Of a stretch of DNA of 64,000 nt, positions 1 to 8,298 are shown in pieces. The stretch covers positions 1-64,000 of the forward strand of contig NZ_JAFCKW010000032.1 in the NCBI RefSeq assembly GCF_018129965.1. Direction: 5' to 3'. A program made the position numbers and the translations under genes. Numbering within the stretch: the first letter of the stretch is position 1; every line of letters begins with the position of its first letter. This stretch comes from Bradyrhizobium diazoefficiens (GTDB taxonomy: Bacteria; Pseudomonadota; Alphaproteobacteria; Rhizobiales; Xanthobacteraceae). The notes under the pieces were generated by a model, which saw only the letters and a program-made list of their open reading frames with translations, was not told the origin of the DNA and did not search any database.

Positions 1-65
1 ACAGAAGCAAGTGCCCAGCGATTGGATCAGGCAAAAAGGGATTGACTTACTGAGGCCCGTTACAG

Positions 66-152
66 AAGCCCGGATGGAGCGAAAGCGTAATCCGGGAATC
101 GTGCCGCAAACGACGACGGTCCCGGATTGCGCTTCGCTCCACCCGGGCTACG
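66..152. repeat. REP-like imperfect inverted repeat
   Basis: Two arms of about 30 bases (about 67-97 and 120-149) are near-perfect reverse complements. Each carries a CCCGG(A/G)TGGAGCGAA core and an AATCCGGGA end, with a short spacer between. The element lies just past the stop codon of the P-type ATPase gene, so its transcript would fold into a long hairpin that could act as a 3' end. Similar extragenic palindromes are common in Bradyrhizobium (recalled, not searched). Confidence 0.6.
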
Positions 153-165
153 CGATCTGCCTCGC

Positions 166-2013
166 CTACCCGCCCCGGAGCACCCTCAGCGCATTCAAAA
201 TCACCGCGACGTCGATCACTTCCTGGAGCATCGCGCCCTGGACCGGAGTGAGATAGCCGAATGCGGCGGCGATCATGCCGAGCGTGGACAATCCGATGCC
301 GACATAGACGCTTTCCAGCGCGATGAAACGCGTGCGGCGCGCGATTTCGATCGCCGGCACGATGCGGTCGAGACCGTCGACCAGCAGCACGGCGTCGGCG
401 GCCTCGGCGGAGGCGGCTGCGCCCTTGGCGCCCATGGCGACGCCGACATCGGCCGCTGCCAGCGCTGGCGCGTCGTTGACGCCGTCGCCGATCATCATCA
501 CCGGCCCCTGTTTGCGCTCCGACAGGACGACCATAACCTTCTGGTCCGGCGTCAGTTCGGCCCGCACCGCATCGAGACCGAGGCCGGCGGTGACGGCGTC
601 GGCGACGTCACGCCGATCGCCGGTCGCCAGCACGATGCGCTCGACATCGAGCACGCGGAGCCTCGCCAGCAGCGCCGCCATGCCGCCGCGCAGCTGGTCG
701 GCGAGCACGATGCGGCCGGCGAGGCGTCCCTCGACCGCGAGCCACACCACCACCGCGCCCGGCGCCTCGCCGTCCGGCGCCGCGGCCGGCCCCTCGCCGC
801 TATTCGCCAGTTGCGCGCGGACATAGCCGACCCCGCCGACTGCCGCGGAACGTCCCTCCACGGTGCCGGAAATCCCCTCGCCAGGCACCTCGACCGTTTG
901 GCCCGGCACCACCAGCGCGAGGCGCCGCTGCTGCGCCTCGATTACCAGCGCCTGGGCGATGACGTGCTGCGAGGCCTGGTCGAGCGAGGCTGCGATGCGG
1001 ATCACGTCGTCGTCGGAAAAGCCGTCGGCGGAATGGATCGCCACCACCCGCGCCTTGCCGTCGGTCAGCGTGCCGGTCTTGTCGACCACCAGCGAGCGGA
1101 TGCGCGCCATAGTCTCCAGCGCCTTGCCGCCCTTGATGAGAATGCCGTGATGCGCCGCGCGCGAGAGCCCTGCGACGATCGCCACCGGCACCGCGAGGAT
1201 CAGCGGGCATGGCGTTGCCACCACCAGCACGGCGACCATGCGGATCGGATCCTGCGTCCACGCCCACGCGCCACCGGCGATGACGAGCGTGGCGACCAGG
1301 AAAACGAGCGCGTAACGGTCGGCCAGCCGTACCATCGGCGCCTTGGAGCGCTGCGCCGCCTCGACCAGGCGGACGATGCCGGCATAAGTGCTCTGCGCCG
1401 CCGGATGCGAGGCCACGATGTCGAAGGCCTCGCCGGAATTGGTCGAACCGCTCATGACATCCTCGCCCGCCTTCAGCTGCACCGGCAGGGATTCCCCCGT
1501 CAGCGCCGACTGGTCGAGCACGGCAATTCCGCTTGCGAGCGTGCCGTCGGCGGGCACGATCTCGCCCTGGCGGATCAGGAGACGGTCGCCGACCGCGATG
1601 AGGTCGACATCGATTTCCTCCAGGAGATGATCGCGATGGCGCATCGCCGTACGGGGCGCGCGCGACAGCAATGCGGTCATCTCGCGGCGCGCATGGCCTT
1701 CGGCAAAGTCTTCCAGATATTGCCCGCCGGCATACATCAGCGCCACGACGACGGCGGCGAGATTCTGGCCGATGGCCAGCGCGGACGTCATCGACAGCGC
1801 GGCCACGATGTCGAGGCCGAACTCGCCGCGCCAGACCCGGCGCACGATCTCGACGAACAGGGCGAGGAGTACAGGGATTGTCGCGATCGCCCAGACCAGA
1901 TCGCTCCATTGGTCACGGCCGGTGGCGCGCAGGACGAAGCCCAGCACGAGGCCGGCGGCGGGAAAGCCGATCAGGAACGGGCGAATGGGCACGTCGGACT
2001 GGGATGAGGACAA
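166..2013 (-). CDS. P1B-type heavy-metal-translocating ATPase
   Basis: A 615-residue inner-membrane cation pump that couples ATP hydrolysis to export of a soft metal. Visible are the TGES actuator motif, the metal-gating CPx motif in a membrane helix (TPCPL), the phosphorylation motif DKTGTLTDG and the hinge GDGVNDAPAL. It has no N-terminal HMA metal-binding domain. The nucleotide-domain HP dipeptide of P1B pumps reads SQHVIA, so the Pro is a Val. The metal (Zn, Cd, Co or other) cannot be decided. Translation probably starts at TTG (2011-2013), with GGAG five bases upstream; the fourth to sixth codons further in offer no better site. A FixK2-like box precedes the gene, suggesting oxygen control. 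Confidence 0.88.
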   Translation of the reverse strand: MSSSQSDVPIRPFLIGFPAAGLVLGFVLRATGRDQWSDLVWAIATIPVLLALFVEIVRRVWRGEFGLDIVAALSMTSALAIGQNLAAVVVALMYAGGQYLEDFAEGHARREMTALLSRAPRTAMRHRDHLLEEIDVDLIAVGDRLLIRQGEIVPADGTLASGIAVLDQSALTGESLPVQLKAGEDVMSGSTNSGEAFDIVASHPAAQSTYAGIVRLVEAAQRSKAPMVRLADRYALVFLVATLVIAGGAWAWTQDPIRMVAVLVVATPCPLILAVPVAIVAGLSRAAHHGILIKGGKALETMARIRSLVVDKTGTLTDGKARVVAIHSADGFSDDDVIRIAASLDQASQHVIAQALVIEAQQRRLALVVPGQTVEVPGEGISGTVEGRSAAVGGVGYVRAQLANSGEGPAAAPDGEAPGAVVVWLAVEGRLAGRIVLADQLRGGMAALLARLRVLDVERIVLATGDRRDVADAVTAGLGLDAVRAELTPDQKVMVVLSERKQGPVMMIGDGVNDAPALAAADVGVAMGAKGAAASAEAADAVLLVDGLDRIVPAIEIARRTRFIALESVYVGIGLSTLGMIAAAFGYLTPVQGAMLQEVIDVAVILNALRVLRGG

Positions 2014-2064
2014 GGCAGCTCCCGCGTGGGGATTGCAGTCTCGCCTAAGACGCCCGGCGCGGCG

Positions 2065-2078
2065 ATGATATGGATCAA
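2065..2078 (-). promoter_or_regulatory. Candidate FixK2 (FNR/CRP-type) box before the P-type ATPase
   Basis: On the minus strand this reads TTGATCCATATCAT, a TTGA-N6-TCAT site with one mismatch to the TTGA-N6-TCAA consensus. Its centre is about 58 bases before the ATPase start, a workable distance for an FNR-type activator. The same variant half-site occurs before the universal stress protein gene at 39810-39823. The FixK2 assignment is inferred. Confidence 0.4.
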
Positions 2079-2109
2079 GCCTTCAGACGCTATGACGCCC
2101 TGCAGAGGC

Positions 2110-4815
2110 TCAGCCCGCAACACCCGCAAGCTTCGCTGGCGTCGCGGCCAGGCTGCTTGCGTCCGCAATCAGGCGCTTCATTTCAGGGATGCAGGAGCCG
2201 CAATTGGTGCCGGCCTTGAGCTTGGCGCCGATCTCTGCGGCCGTGCGCGCGCCTGCGGCGATGGTCTCGCAGATGGTGCCGCGGCCGACGCCGAAACAGG
2301 CACAGACGATCGGGCCGGCCGAAGCCGCGCCTTCGCCGGACTTGCCTGACAGCAGCATGCGGCGCTGGTCGTCGGTGACGTGATCGGCGACGAACAATTC
2401 CTTCACCACCGCCCAATCGCCGGCATCACGCGCAGGGCCCACGAACAGACAGGTCTCGATGCGGTCGCCCGCGAAGGAGGCGGCGCGATAGACGCCGCCG
2501 CCGAAATCGCGATATTCCGCCACGTCCTCGCCCGCGACACGCGCGAGCCACGCCGGCCAGCGCGACAGATCGGCGTTGTCGGCAAAGAGATAACCGAAGC
2601 CGCCGGCGACCGTGACGCGCGTCCACAAGAGGTTCGGCGGCAGATCGAGCGGGCGCCGCGACAGCGCAAAACCGCGAAAAACGAATTCATAAGGCGTGAT
2701 CGCCGCCGGCGTCGCCTTCGCCTCCGGCTGCCCCGAGAACGGATCGGTGAATGGTGCGACCAGCGCGCCAACGCGTCCGTGCGAAGCGTTCATCGCGCTC
2801 CAGTGGATCGGCGCGAACAGCGTACCGCGCTGCTGCCGGCCACTGACGGCGACCTTCAGGATGCACTGGCCGTAATCGGTGGTGATGCGGGCATAGCCAT
2901 CATGGGCGATGTTGTATTTGTTGGCATCATCCGGATGGATCTCGACGAACGGCTCGGGCAGATGCGCGCCCAGTCGCGGGCTGAGACCGGTCCGCGTCAT
3001 GGTGTGCCACTGGTCGCGAATACGCCCGGTGTTCAGCCGCAGCGGGCGCGACGGCCCGGTCTCGCCGCGCAGCGCCGGCATCTCCGGCGCGACGAAGCGG
3101 CCCTTGCCGTCATGGGTGAAGAAGCCGCCGTCTGCGAAGAAGCGCTCAACCGGCGCCTGCCCTTCGCGCGCCGGCCAGAGGACCGGATCCAGGGCGTCGA
3201 AGGCGTCGTCGGAGAGCGAAGTCAGCGCGCCGATGTCGAAATCGCGGCTGCCATTGTTCTCGAACGCCGAGAGCGCGGCATGCTCGCGGAAAATATCGGC
3301 AGCGGATGTATAGGCGAAGCTGTCGCCGAAACCGAGGCGCTTGGCGGTCTCGCTCAGGATCCACCAGTCGGGCCGCGCCTCGCCCGGCGCCGGCTGGAAC
3401 GCGCGCTGGCGCGAGATGCGGCGTTCGGAATTGGTCACGGTGCCGGATTTCTCGCCCCAGGCCAGCGCAGGCAGCAGCACATGCGGCCCCGCCTCGACGG
3501 TGTCGTTGGCGAGCACGTTCTCGGAGACCACGAACAGTTCGAGCTTTTTCAGCGCCTCGCGCACGACATCGGCATCGGGCAGCGATACCGCGGGATTGGT
3601 GCCCATCACCCAGAGCGCCTTGACCTCGCCGCGGTTGATCGCCTCGAACAGCTGCACCGCCTTCAGCCCTTCATGGGTGGCGATGCGCGGCGCCTTCCAG
3701 AACCGCCTGACACGATCGATGTCCGGCGGCGTGAAGTTCATGTGCCCGGCGAGCTGGTTGGCGAGGCCGCCGACCTCGCGGCCCCCCATCGCATTGGGCT
3801 GGCCGGTGAGCGAGAATGGCGAGGCACCGGGCTTGCCGATGCGTCCCGTGGCGAGATGGCAGTTCAGGATCGCGTTGACCTTGTCGGTGCCCTGCGCCGA
3901 CTGGTTGACGCCTTGCGAATAGAGCGTGACGACGCGCGGCGTCTCGCGGAACATCTTGAAGAAGGCCGCAACGTCCGGCTCGGAGAGGCCGGTGGCGAGC
4001 GCGGTCGCGGCGACGCTGCCGGCGATGTTGCGCGCGCGGGCCAGCGCATCCTCGAAGCCCGACGTGTTTTGCGCGATGTAATCCTGATCGAGTGCGCCAT
4101 GATCGGCGAGATGAACGAGCAGGCCGCAGAACAGCGCCGTGTCGGTGCCGGGCCTGAGGCCGAGGAATAGATCGACGTCGCTGGCGGTATCGGTACGGCG
4201 CGGATCGATCACGATCATGCGCGCGCCGCGCTCCTGCCGGTTCTTCACCATGCGCTGGAACAATACGGGATGGCACCAGGCCGCGTTCGATCCCACGAAG
4301 ACCAGCAGATCGGCCTGGTCGAGATCCTCGTAGCAGCCCGGCACGGTGTCGGCGCCAAAGGCGCGGCGGTGGCCTGCCACCGAGGACGACATGCAGAGCC
4401 GCGAATTGGTGTCGACATTCGCCGTGCCGACGAAGCCCTTCATGAGCTTGTTGGCGACGTAATAATCTTCGGTGAGAAGCTGGCCGGACAGATAGAACGC
4501 GACAGCATCGGCGCCGTCGCGCGCGATGATGTGCTGCATGCGGTGGGCGACATGGTCGAGCGCGTCGCTCCAGGCGACGCGTTCCAGCACGCCCTTGCAG
4601 CGGATCATGGGATAGAGCAGCCGGCTTTCCAGCCCCACGGTCTCGCCGAGCGCGGAGCCCTTCGAGCACAGCCGGCCGAAATTGGCGGGATGATCCGGAT
4701 CGCCCGCGACCACCGCCCCGCCCTTGCCGTCAGGCGTTGCGAGCACGCCGCAACCGACGCCGCAATAAGGGCAGGTCGTCCTGGTGGCGCGGAGCGCGGG
4801 ATCGATCGCCGTCAT
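2110..4815 (-). CDS. nasC: Assimilatory nitrate reductase, catalytic subunit
   Basis: A 901-residue cytoplasmic molybdopterin oxidoreductase that reduces nitrate to nitrite for assimilation. The N-terminus has the [4Fe-4S] ligands Cys15, Cys18, Cys22 and Cys50, followed by the bis-MGD domains. The C-terminus carries a BFD-like [2Fe-2S] domain (VCACFGVGRGT, then GTNCGSCIPEMK), as in NasC/NasA-type enzymes that take electrons from a flavoprotein. The start ATG lies one base past the flp stop codon, so the two are translationally linked. It is the last gene of nrtABC-bjgb-flp-nasC. In B. diazoefficiens the equivalent is called NasC, with Flp as electron donor. Confidence 0.93.
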   Translation of the reverse strand: MTAIDPALRATRTTCPYCGVGCGVLATPDGKGGAVVAGDPDHPANFGRLCSKGSALGETVGLESRLLYPMIRCKGVLERVAWSDALDHVAHRMQHIIARDGADAVAFYLSGQLLTEDYYVANKLMKGFVGTANVDTNSRLCMSSSVAGHRRAFGADTVPGCYEDLDQADLLVFVGSNAAWCHPVLFQRMVKNRQERGARMIVIDPRRTDTASDVDLFLGLRPGTDTALFCGLLVHLADHGALDQDYIAQNTSGFEDALARARNIAGSVAATALATGLSEPDVAAFFKMFRETPRVVTLYSQGVNQSAQGTDKVNAILNCHLATGRIGKPGASPFSLTGQPNAMGGREVGGLANQLAGHMNFTPPDIDRVRRFWKAPRIATHEGLKAVQLFEAINRGEVKALWVMGTNPAVSLPDADVVREALKKLELFVVSENVLANDTVEAGPHVLLPALAWGEKSGTVTNSERRISRQRAFQPAPGEARPDWWILSETAKRLGFGDSFAYTSAADIFREHAALSAFENNGSRDFDIGALTSLSDDAFDALDPVLWPAREGQAPVERFFADGGFFTHDGKGRFVAPEMPALRGETGPSRPLRLNTGRIRDQWHTMTRTGLSPRLGAHLPEPFVEIHPDDANKYNIAHDGYARITTDYGQCILKVAVSGRQQRGTLFAPIHWSAMNASHGRVGALVAPFTDPFSGQPEAKATPAAITPYEFVFRGFALSRRPLDLPPNLLWTRVTVAGGFGYLFADNADLSRWPAWLARVAGEDVAEYRDFGGGVYRAASFAGDRIETCLFVGPARDAGDWAVVKELFVADHVTDDQRRMLLSGKSGEGAASAGPIVCACFGVGRGTICETIAAGARTAAEIGAKLKAGTNCGSCIPEMKRLIADASSLAATPAKLAGVAG

Positions 4816-4816
4816 G

Positions 4817-6034
4817 TCAAGCGGCCCTTGCCGGCAGGGCGAGCGCGCGGCCGAACATCATGTCGCTGCGGATCGCCGCCACCTTGTCGCGATTACGGAT
4901 CAGCTCGAAATACCAGAGCGCATCCAAGGTGTCGCCGATCAGCACCGCACCCGTGAGCCGGCCGTCGGCGATGACGAGCTTCTTGTAGGTGCCGCGCCTG
5001 CGATCTGACAGCACGAGGCTCTCGCTGCCCTCGCCGCCCATGAAGTCGCCGGCGGAAAACACGCTGACGCCGGAGACTTTCAGATTGGTCGAGACCACGC
5101 TGCCCTCATAGCAGGCAGGCCGGCCGGCAAGATGCTGTGCCAGCACGCGCGCCTGCTCGTAGGCCGGCTCGACGAGGCCATAGCAGGTGCCGCGATGCTC
5201 GGCACATTCGCCGAGCGCATAAACGTCCGGCGACGAGGTCTGCATCACGTCGTTGACGACGATGCCGCGGTTGACCGCGATGCCGGCGTCCCGGGCGAGC
5301 ACATTATTGGGCCTGATGCCGGCAGCGAAGATGACGGCATCGGCCGCGATGCGGCTGCCGTCGGCGAGCTCGACGGCTTCGACATGGCCGTCGCCATGAA
5401 TGCACGTCGTGCTGGCATTCAGCAGGATGCGGATGCCCTTGCGCTCCACCAGCAGCCTGAGCAGATCGGCGGCAGGCGCATCGAGCTGGCGCTCCATCAA
5501 CCGGTCCATCAGATGCAGCAGCGTCACCGCCGCACCGGCCTTGGCGAGGCCATAGGCGGCTTCAAGGCCGAGCAGGCCGCCACCGACCACGACGACGCGC
5601 TTCCTGCCCGCCGCGAGTGCCAGCAGCAAATCGACGTCGCGGGTGTCGCGAAAGGTGTGAACGCCGGCGAGATCGGCACCGGGGACGTTGAGCCGCAGCG
5701 GCGTCGAACCGGTGGCGAGTACGAGCCGGGAATAGGTCATGCTCTCTTCACCGGCGATCTTGAGCTCGCGGCGGCCGGCATCGATCTCGGTGACGCGATA
5801 GCCACAGCGCACCGTGACGCCGCGATCGCGCCACCACTCCGCCGGTCTCAACTCGATCTCGTGCGAACCGGTCTCCCCCGCGAGCACGGAGGAGAGCAGC
5901 ACGCGGTTGTAGGCGAGCCTCGGCTCGTCGCCGACGACGGCGATCGCGTAGCGGCCGAGTGCGGTCCTGGCAAGTTCGTCGACCAGACGCGCGGCCGCCA
6001 TACCGTTACCGACGATGACGAGCGGTTCACTCAC
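4817..6034 (-). CDS. flp: FAD-dependent NAD(P)H oxidoreductase of nitrate assimilation
   Basis: A 405-residue two-dinucleotide-fold flavoprotein. The N-terminal FAD motif reads VIVGNGMAAARLV and the central NAD(P)H motif VVVVGGGLLGLEAAYG. It resembles the N-terminal half of NasB/NirB nitrite reductases but lacks the ferredoxin-like and sirohaem domains. In the B. diazoefficiens operon the equivalent Flp passes electrons to the nitrate reductase NasC and to the haemoglobin Bjgb. The position here, between bjgb (10-base gap) and nasC (1-base gap), supports the same double role. Confidence 0.88.
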   Translation of the reverse strand: MSEPLVIVGNGMAAARLVDELARTALGRYAIAVVGDEPRLAYNRVLLSSVLAGETGSHEIELRPAEWWRDRGVTVRCGYRVTEIDAGRRELKIAGEESMTYSRLVLATGSTPLRLNVPGADLAGVHTFRDTRDVDLLLALAAGRKRVVVVGGGLLGLEAAYGLAKAGAAVTLLHLMDRLMERQLDAPAADLLRLLVERKGIRILLNASTTCIHGDGHVEAVELADGSRIAADAVIFAAGIRPNNVLARDAGIAVNRGIVVNDVMQTSSPDVYALGECAEHRGTCYGLVEPAYEQARVLAQHLAGRPACYEGSVVSTNLKVSGVSVFSAGDFMGGEGSESLVLSDRRRGTYKKLVIADGRLTGAVLIGDTLDALWYFELIRNRDKVAAIRSDMMFGRALALPARAA

Positions 6035-6044
6035 GGGGCAGATC

Positions 6045-6473
6045 CTATTCGGCGGCCTGCGACTGCGCGCCGTAGGCCTCGGAGATCATGAAGCCGGACA
6101 GCACGCCGTAGGCATCGGTCCAGGCCGCGGCGAGTTCAGGTGTCCAGCCTTCGCCAAGGCCCTTCTCCAGGGTCCACAACAAGGTTGCGCCGACCACGGG
6201 GTAGTGCTCGGCCTTGGCGCCATAGGCGACGTGACGCTTGGCGAGCGCAGACGCCGCAGGAAGGATCGTCTCGAGGTTCGACAGACCGCCGACCACGGCG
6301 GCGAGCATGCCCATCAGCTTCTTGCGCTGCTCGGTCATGTCCTCGGGGAACATCGAGCGGACCGACGGCGCCACCTCGAACAAACGGTCGTAGAACAGCA
6401 CGGAAGCTGCTTCGGAAATCGGCGCAACCTTGGAAAAGCTCTGCTGGACCAGGGTGATCTGCTCGGGCGTCAT
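6045..6473 (-). CDS. bjgb: Single-domain haemoglobin for NO detoxification
   Basis: A 142-residue bacterial globin without the reductase domain of flavohaemoglobins. Residues expected for the haem pocket are present: Tyr28 (B10) in LFYDRLF, Phe42 (CD1), Gln49 (E7) and proximal His81 in AKRHVAYG. It lies in the nitrate operon between nrtC and flp. In B. diazoefficiens, Bjgb with Flp as its reductase is proposed to remove nitric oxide made during nitrate assimilation. The 62 bases before the start include an AGGAT ribosome site but no clear promoter. Confidence 0.9.
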   Translation of the reverse strand: MTPEQITLVQQSFSKVAPISEAASVLFYDRLFEVAPSVRSMFPEDMTEQRKKLMGMLAAVVGGLSNLETILPAASALAKRHVAYGAKAEHYPVVGATLLWTLEKGLGEGWTPELAAAWTDAYGVLSGFMISEAYGAQSQAAE

Positions 6474-6535
6474 GATGCTATCCTGTCTGTTTTGGTCTGC
6501 CTTGGTGCGCGCCGCTGCGAACGAGGTTCATCGGT

Positions 6536-7330
6536 CTATGCGGCCTCGACGAAACGGTGACGCTCGTAGAGGAATTCGAGCACGCGCTGGCGGCACTTCA
6601 GATAGGTCGCATTGGTCGCGAGCTCGAGCCGCTTGCGCGGGCGCGCCAGCGGCACCTCCAGCACCTCGCCGATGCGCGCGGACGGCCCGTTCGTCATCAT
6701 CACGATGCGGTCGGACAACAGCACGGCCTCGTCGACGTCGTGGGTGATCATCAGAATCGTGTTGCCGAGCTTCTGGTGCAGCGCCATCACGGAGTCCTGC
6801 AGATGCGCGCGTGTCAGCGCGTCGAGCGCGCCGAAGGGCTCGTCCAGCAGCAGTACTTTCGGCTCCATCGCCAGCGCCCGCGCGATGCCGACGCGCTGCT
6901 TCATGCCGCCGGAGATTTCCGACGGGCGCTTGTCCCTGGCATGGGCCATCTGCACGAGGTTGAGATTGTGCATCACCCAAGCCTCGCGCTCGGCCTTCAT
7001 CTTGGTCCTGGCAAAGACCTTGTCGACGCCGAGCTTGACGTTCTCGAACACGGTCAGCCACGGCAGCAGGCTGTGGTTCTGGAACACCACGGCGCGATCG
7101 GGCCCCGGCGAATTGACCTCGCGGTTCTCAAGCAGCACGCCGCCGGTGCTGGCGGTGGTGAGGCCTGCGATGATGTTGAGCAGGGTCGACTTGCCGCAGC
7201 CCGAATGGCCGATGATCGAGACGTATTCGCCCTTCTCGATCGTCAGGTTGATGTCCTTCAGCACCTCGGTCGCCGCGGCGCCGCGGGTGAATATCTTGTC
7301 GATGTGGTCGAGCTTCAGATAAGCGGTCAT
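6536..7330 (-). CDS. nrtC: Nitrate ABC transporter, ATPase subunit
   Basis: A 264-residue single-domain ABC ATPase of the nitrate/sulfonate/taurine type. It carries Walker A GHSGCGKST, signature ISGGMKQR, Walker B VLLLDEPFGALD and the switch His in ITHDVDE. Unlike cyanobacterial NrtC, it has no fused substrate-binding domain. It is expected to power nitrate import with NrtB and NrtA. The start is 13 bases after the nrtB stop codon. Confidence 0.9.
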   Translation of the reverse strand: MTAYLKLDHIDKIFTRGAAATEVLKDINLTIEKGEYVSIIGHSGCGKSTLLNIIAGLTTASTGGVLLENREVNSPGPDRAVVFQNHSLLPWLTVFENVKLGVDKVFARTKMKAEREAWVMHNLNLVQMAHARDKRPSEISGGMKQRVGIARALAMEPKVLLLDEPFGALDALTRAHLQDSVMALHQKLGNTILMITHDVDEAVLLSDRIVMMTNGPSARIGEVLEVPLARPRKRLELATNATYLKCRQRVLEFLYERHRFVEAA

Positions 7331-7343
7331 GTGCGTTTCTCCC

Positions 7344-8240
7344 TCAACCCTGCGCCGTGCCGCGGGTGACGATCTTGCCGAGGCCCGCGATCAGGCGATC
7401 GAGCACGAAGCCGACGATGCCGACATAGAACAGCGCCAGAATGATCTCGCTGATATGCGAGGAGTTCCAGGCGTCCCAAATGAAGAAGCCGATGCCAACG
7501 CCGCCGATCAGCATTTCCGCGGCGATGATGGCGAGCCATGACAGGCCGATGCCGATGCGAAGACCCGTGAAGATATAGGGCGCCGCCGCCGGGATCATGA
7601 TCTTGGAGAAGAACTCGAGCGGGTTGAGCTGCACCACCGCGGCAACGTTGCGATAGTCCTGCGGGATGTTGCGGATGCCGACCGCAGTGTTGATGATGAT
7701 CGGCCAGATCGAGGTGATGAAGATGACGAAAATGGCCGAGGGCTGGCCGTCACGGAACGCGGCGAGCGAGAGCGGCAGCCAGGCCAGCGGCGGAATCGTG
7801 CGCAGCACCTGGAACAGCGGATCGAGCCCGCGCATCGCCCAGACCGATTGCCCGACCAGCACGCCGAGCGCGATGCCCGCGATGGCGGACAGCGAATAAC
7901 CGAGCGCGACCCGCTGGAGACTGGCGGAGAGATGCCAGAACAGGCCCTTGTCGATTCCGCCATGGTCGAAGAACGGATCGAAGATCAGCTCCTTGGTGTC
8001 CTTGAATACTTTCGAGGGGGGCGGCAGCGCCGAGCCGGCGCGCCGGCAGACGAGTTCCCACACCAGCATCAGCAGCATGATCACGACGATCGGCGGAATG
8101 ACGCGTGCCGCAGTCTCCTTCGCCATCCGCGCATATCCCTCGCTGCGCGGCGGCCGCTTCGGCGTCATCGCGACAACCGGAGCGACGGCGCTCACGGGCG
8201 CGGCGGTCTCAATGTCCATCTTCTTTGCAGGCATGTTCAT
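7344..8240 (-). CDS. nrtB: Nitrate ABC transporter, permease subunit
   Basis: A 298-residue inner-membrane permease of the BPD/SsuC-TauC type. It has a cytoplasmic N-tail of about 40 residues, then about six membrane segments and the coupling-helix region near AAFRDGQPSAIFVIF. Flanked by the binding-protein and ATPase genes on the same strand, it is the channel of the nitrate importer. The 58-base gap to nrtA contains a small hairpin. Confidence 0.9.
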   Translation of the reverse strand: MNMPAKKMDIETAAPVSAVAPVVAMTPKRPPRSEGYARMAKETAARVIPPIVVIMLLMLVWELVCRRAGSALPPPSKVFKDTKELIFDPFFDHGGIDKGLFWHLSASLQRVALGYSLSAIAGIALGVLVGQSVWAMRGLDPLFQVLRTIPPLAWLPLSLAAFRDGQPSAIFVIFITSIWPIIINTAVGIRNIPQDYRNVAAVVQLNPLEFFSKIMIPAAAPYIFTGLRIGIGLSWLAIIAAEMLIGGVGIGFFIWDAWNSSHISEIILALFYVGIVGFVLDRLIAGLGKIVTRGTAQG

Positions 8241-8272
8241 CGCTCTATCTCTCCGTCTCAGGGAAGATGCGG

Positions 8273-8286
8273 CCGCCCTGAGGCGG
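8273..8286 (-). promoter_or_regulatory. Intercistronic hairpin between nrtA and nrtB
   Basis: CCGCC and GGCGG arms flank a four-base loop in the nrtA-nrtB gap. Stem-loops after a binding-protein gene often protect its mRNA, which lets the binding protein be made in excess over the membrane subunits. There is no T-tract, so it does not look like a terminator. The role is inferred. Confidence 0.35.
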
Positions 8287-8298
8287 TCGCCGGCTGCA

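Noticed and set aside
2380-4170. Long plus-strand open frame opposite nasC
   Set aside because: Same cause as above: an Arg-rich translation without motifs opposite a certain gene.
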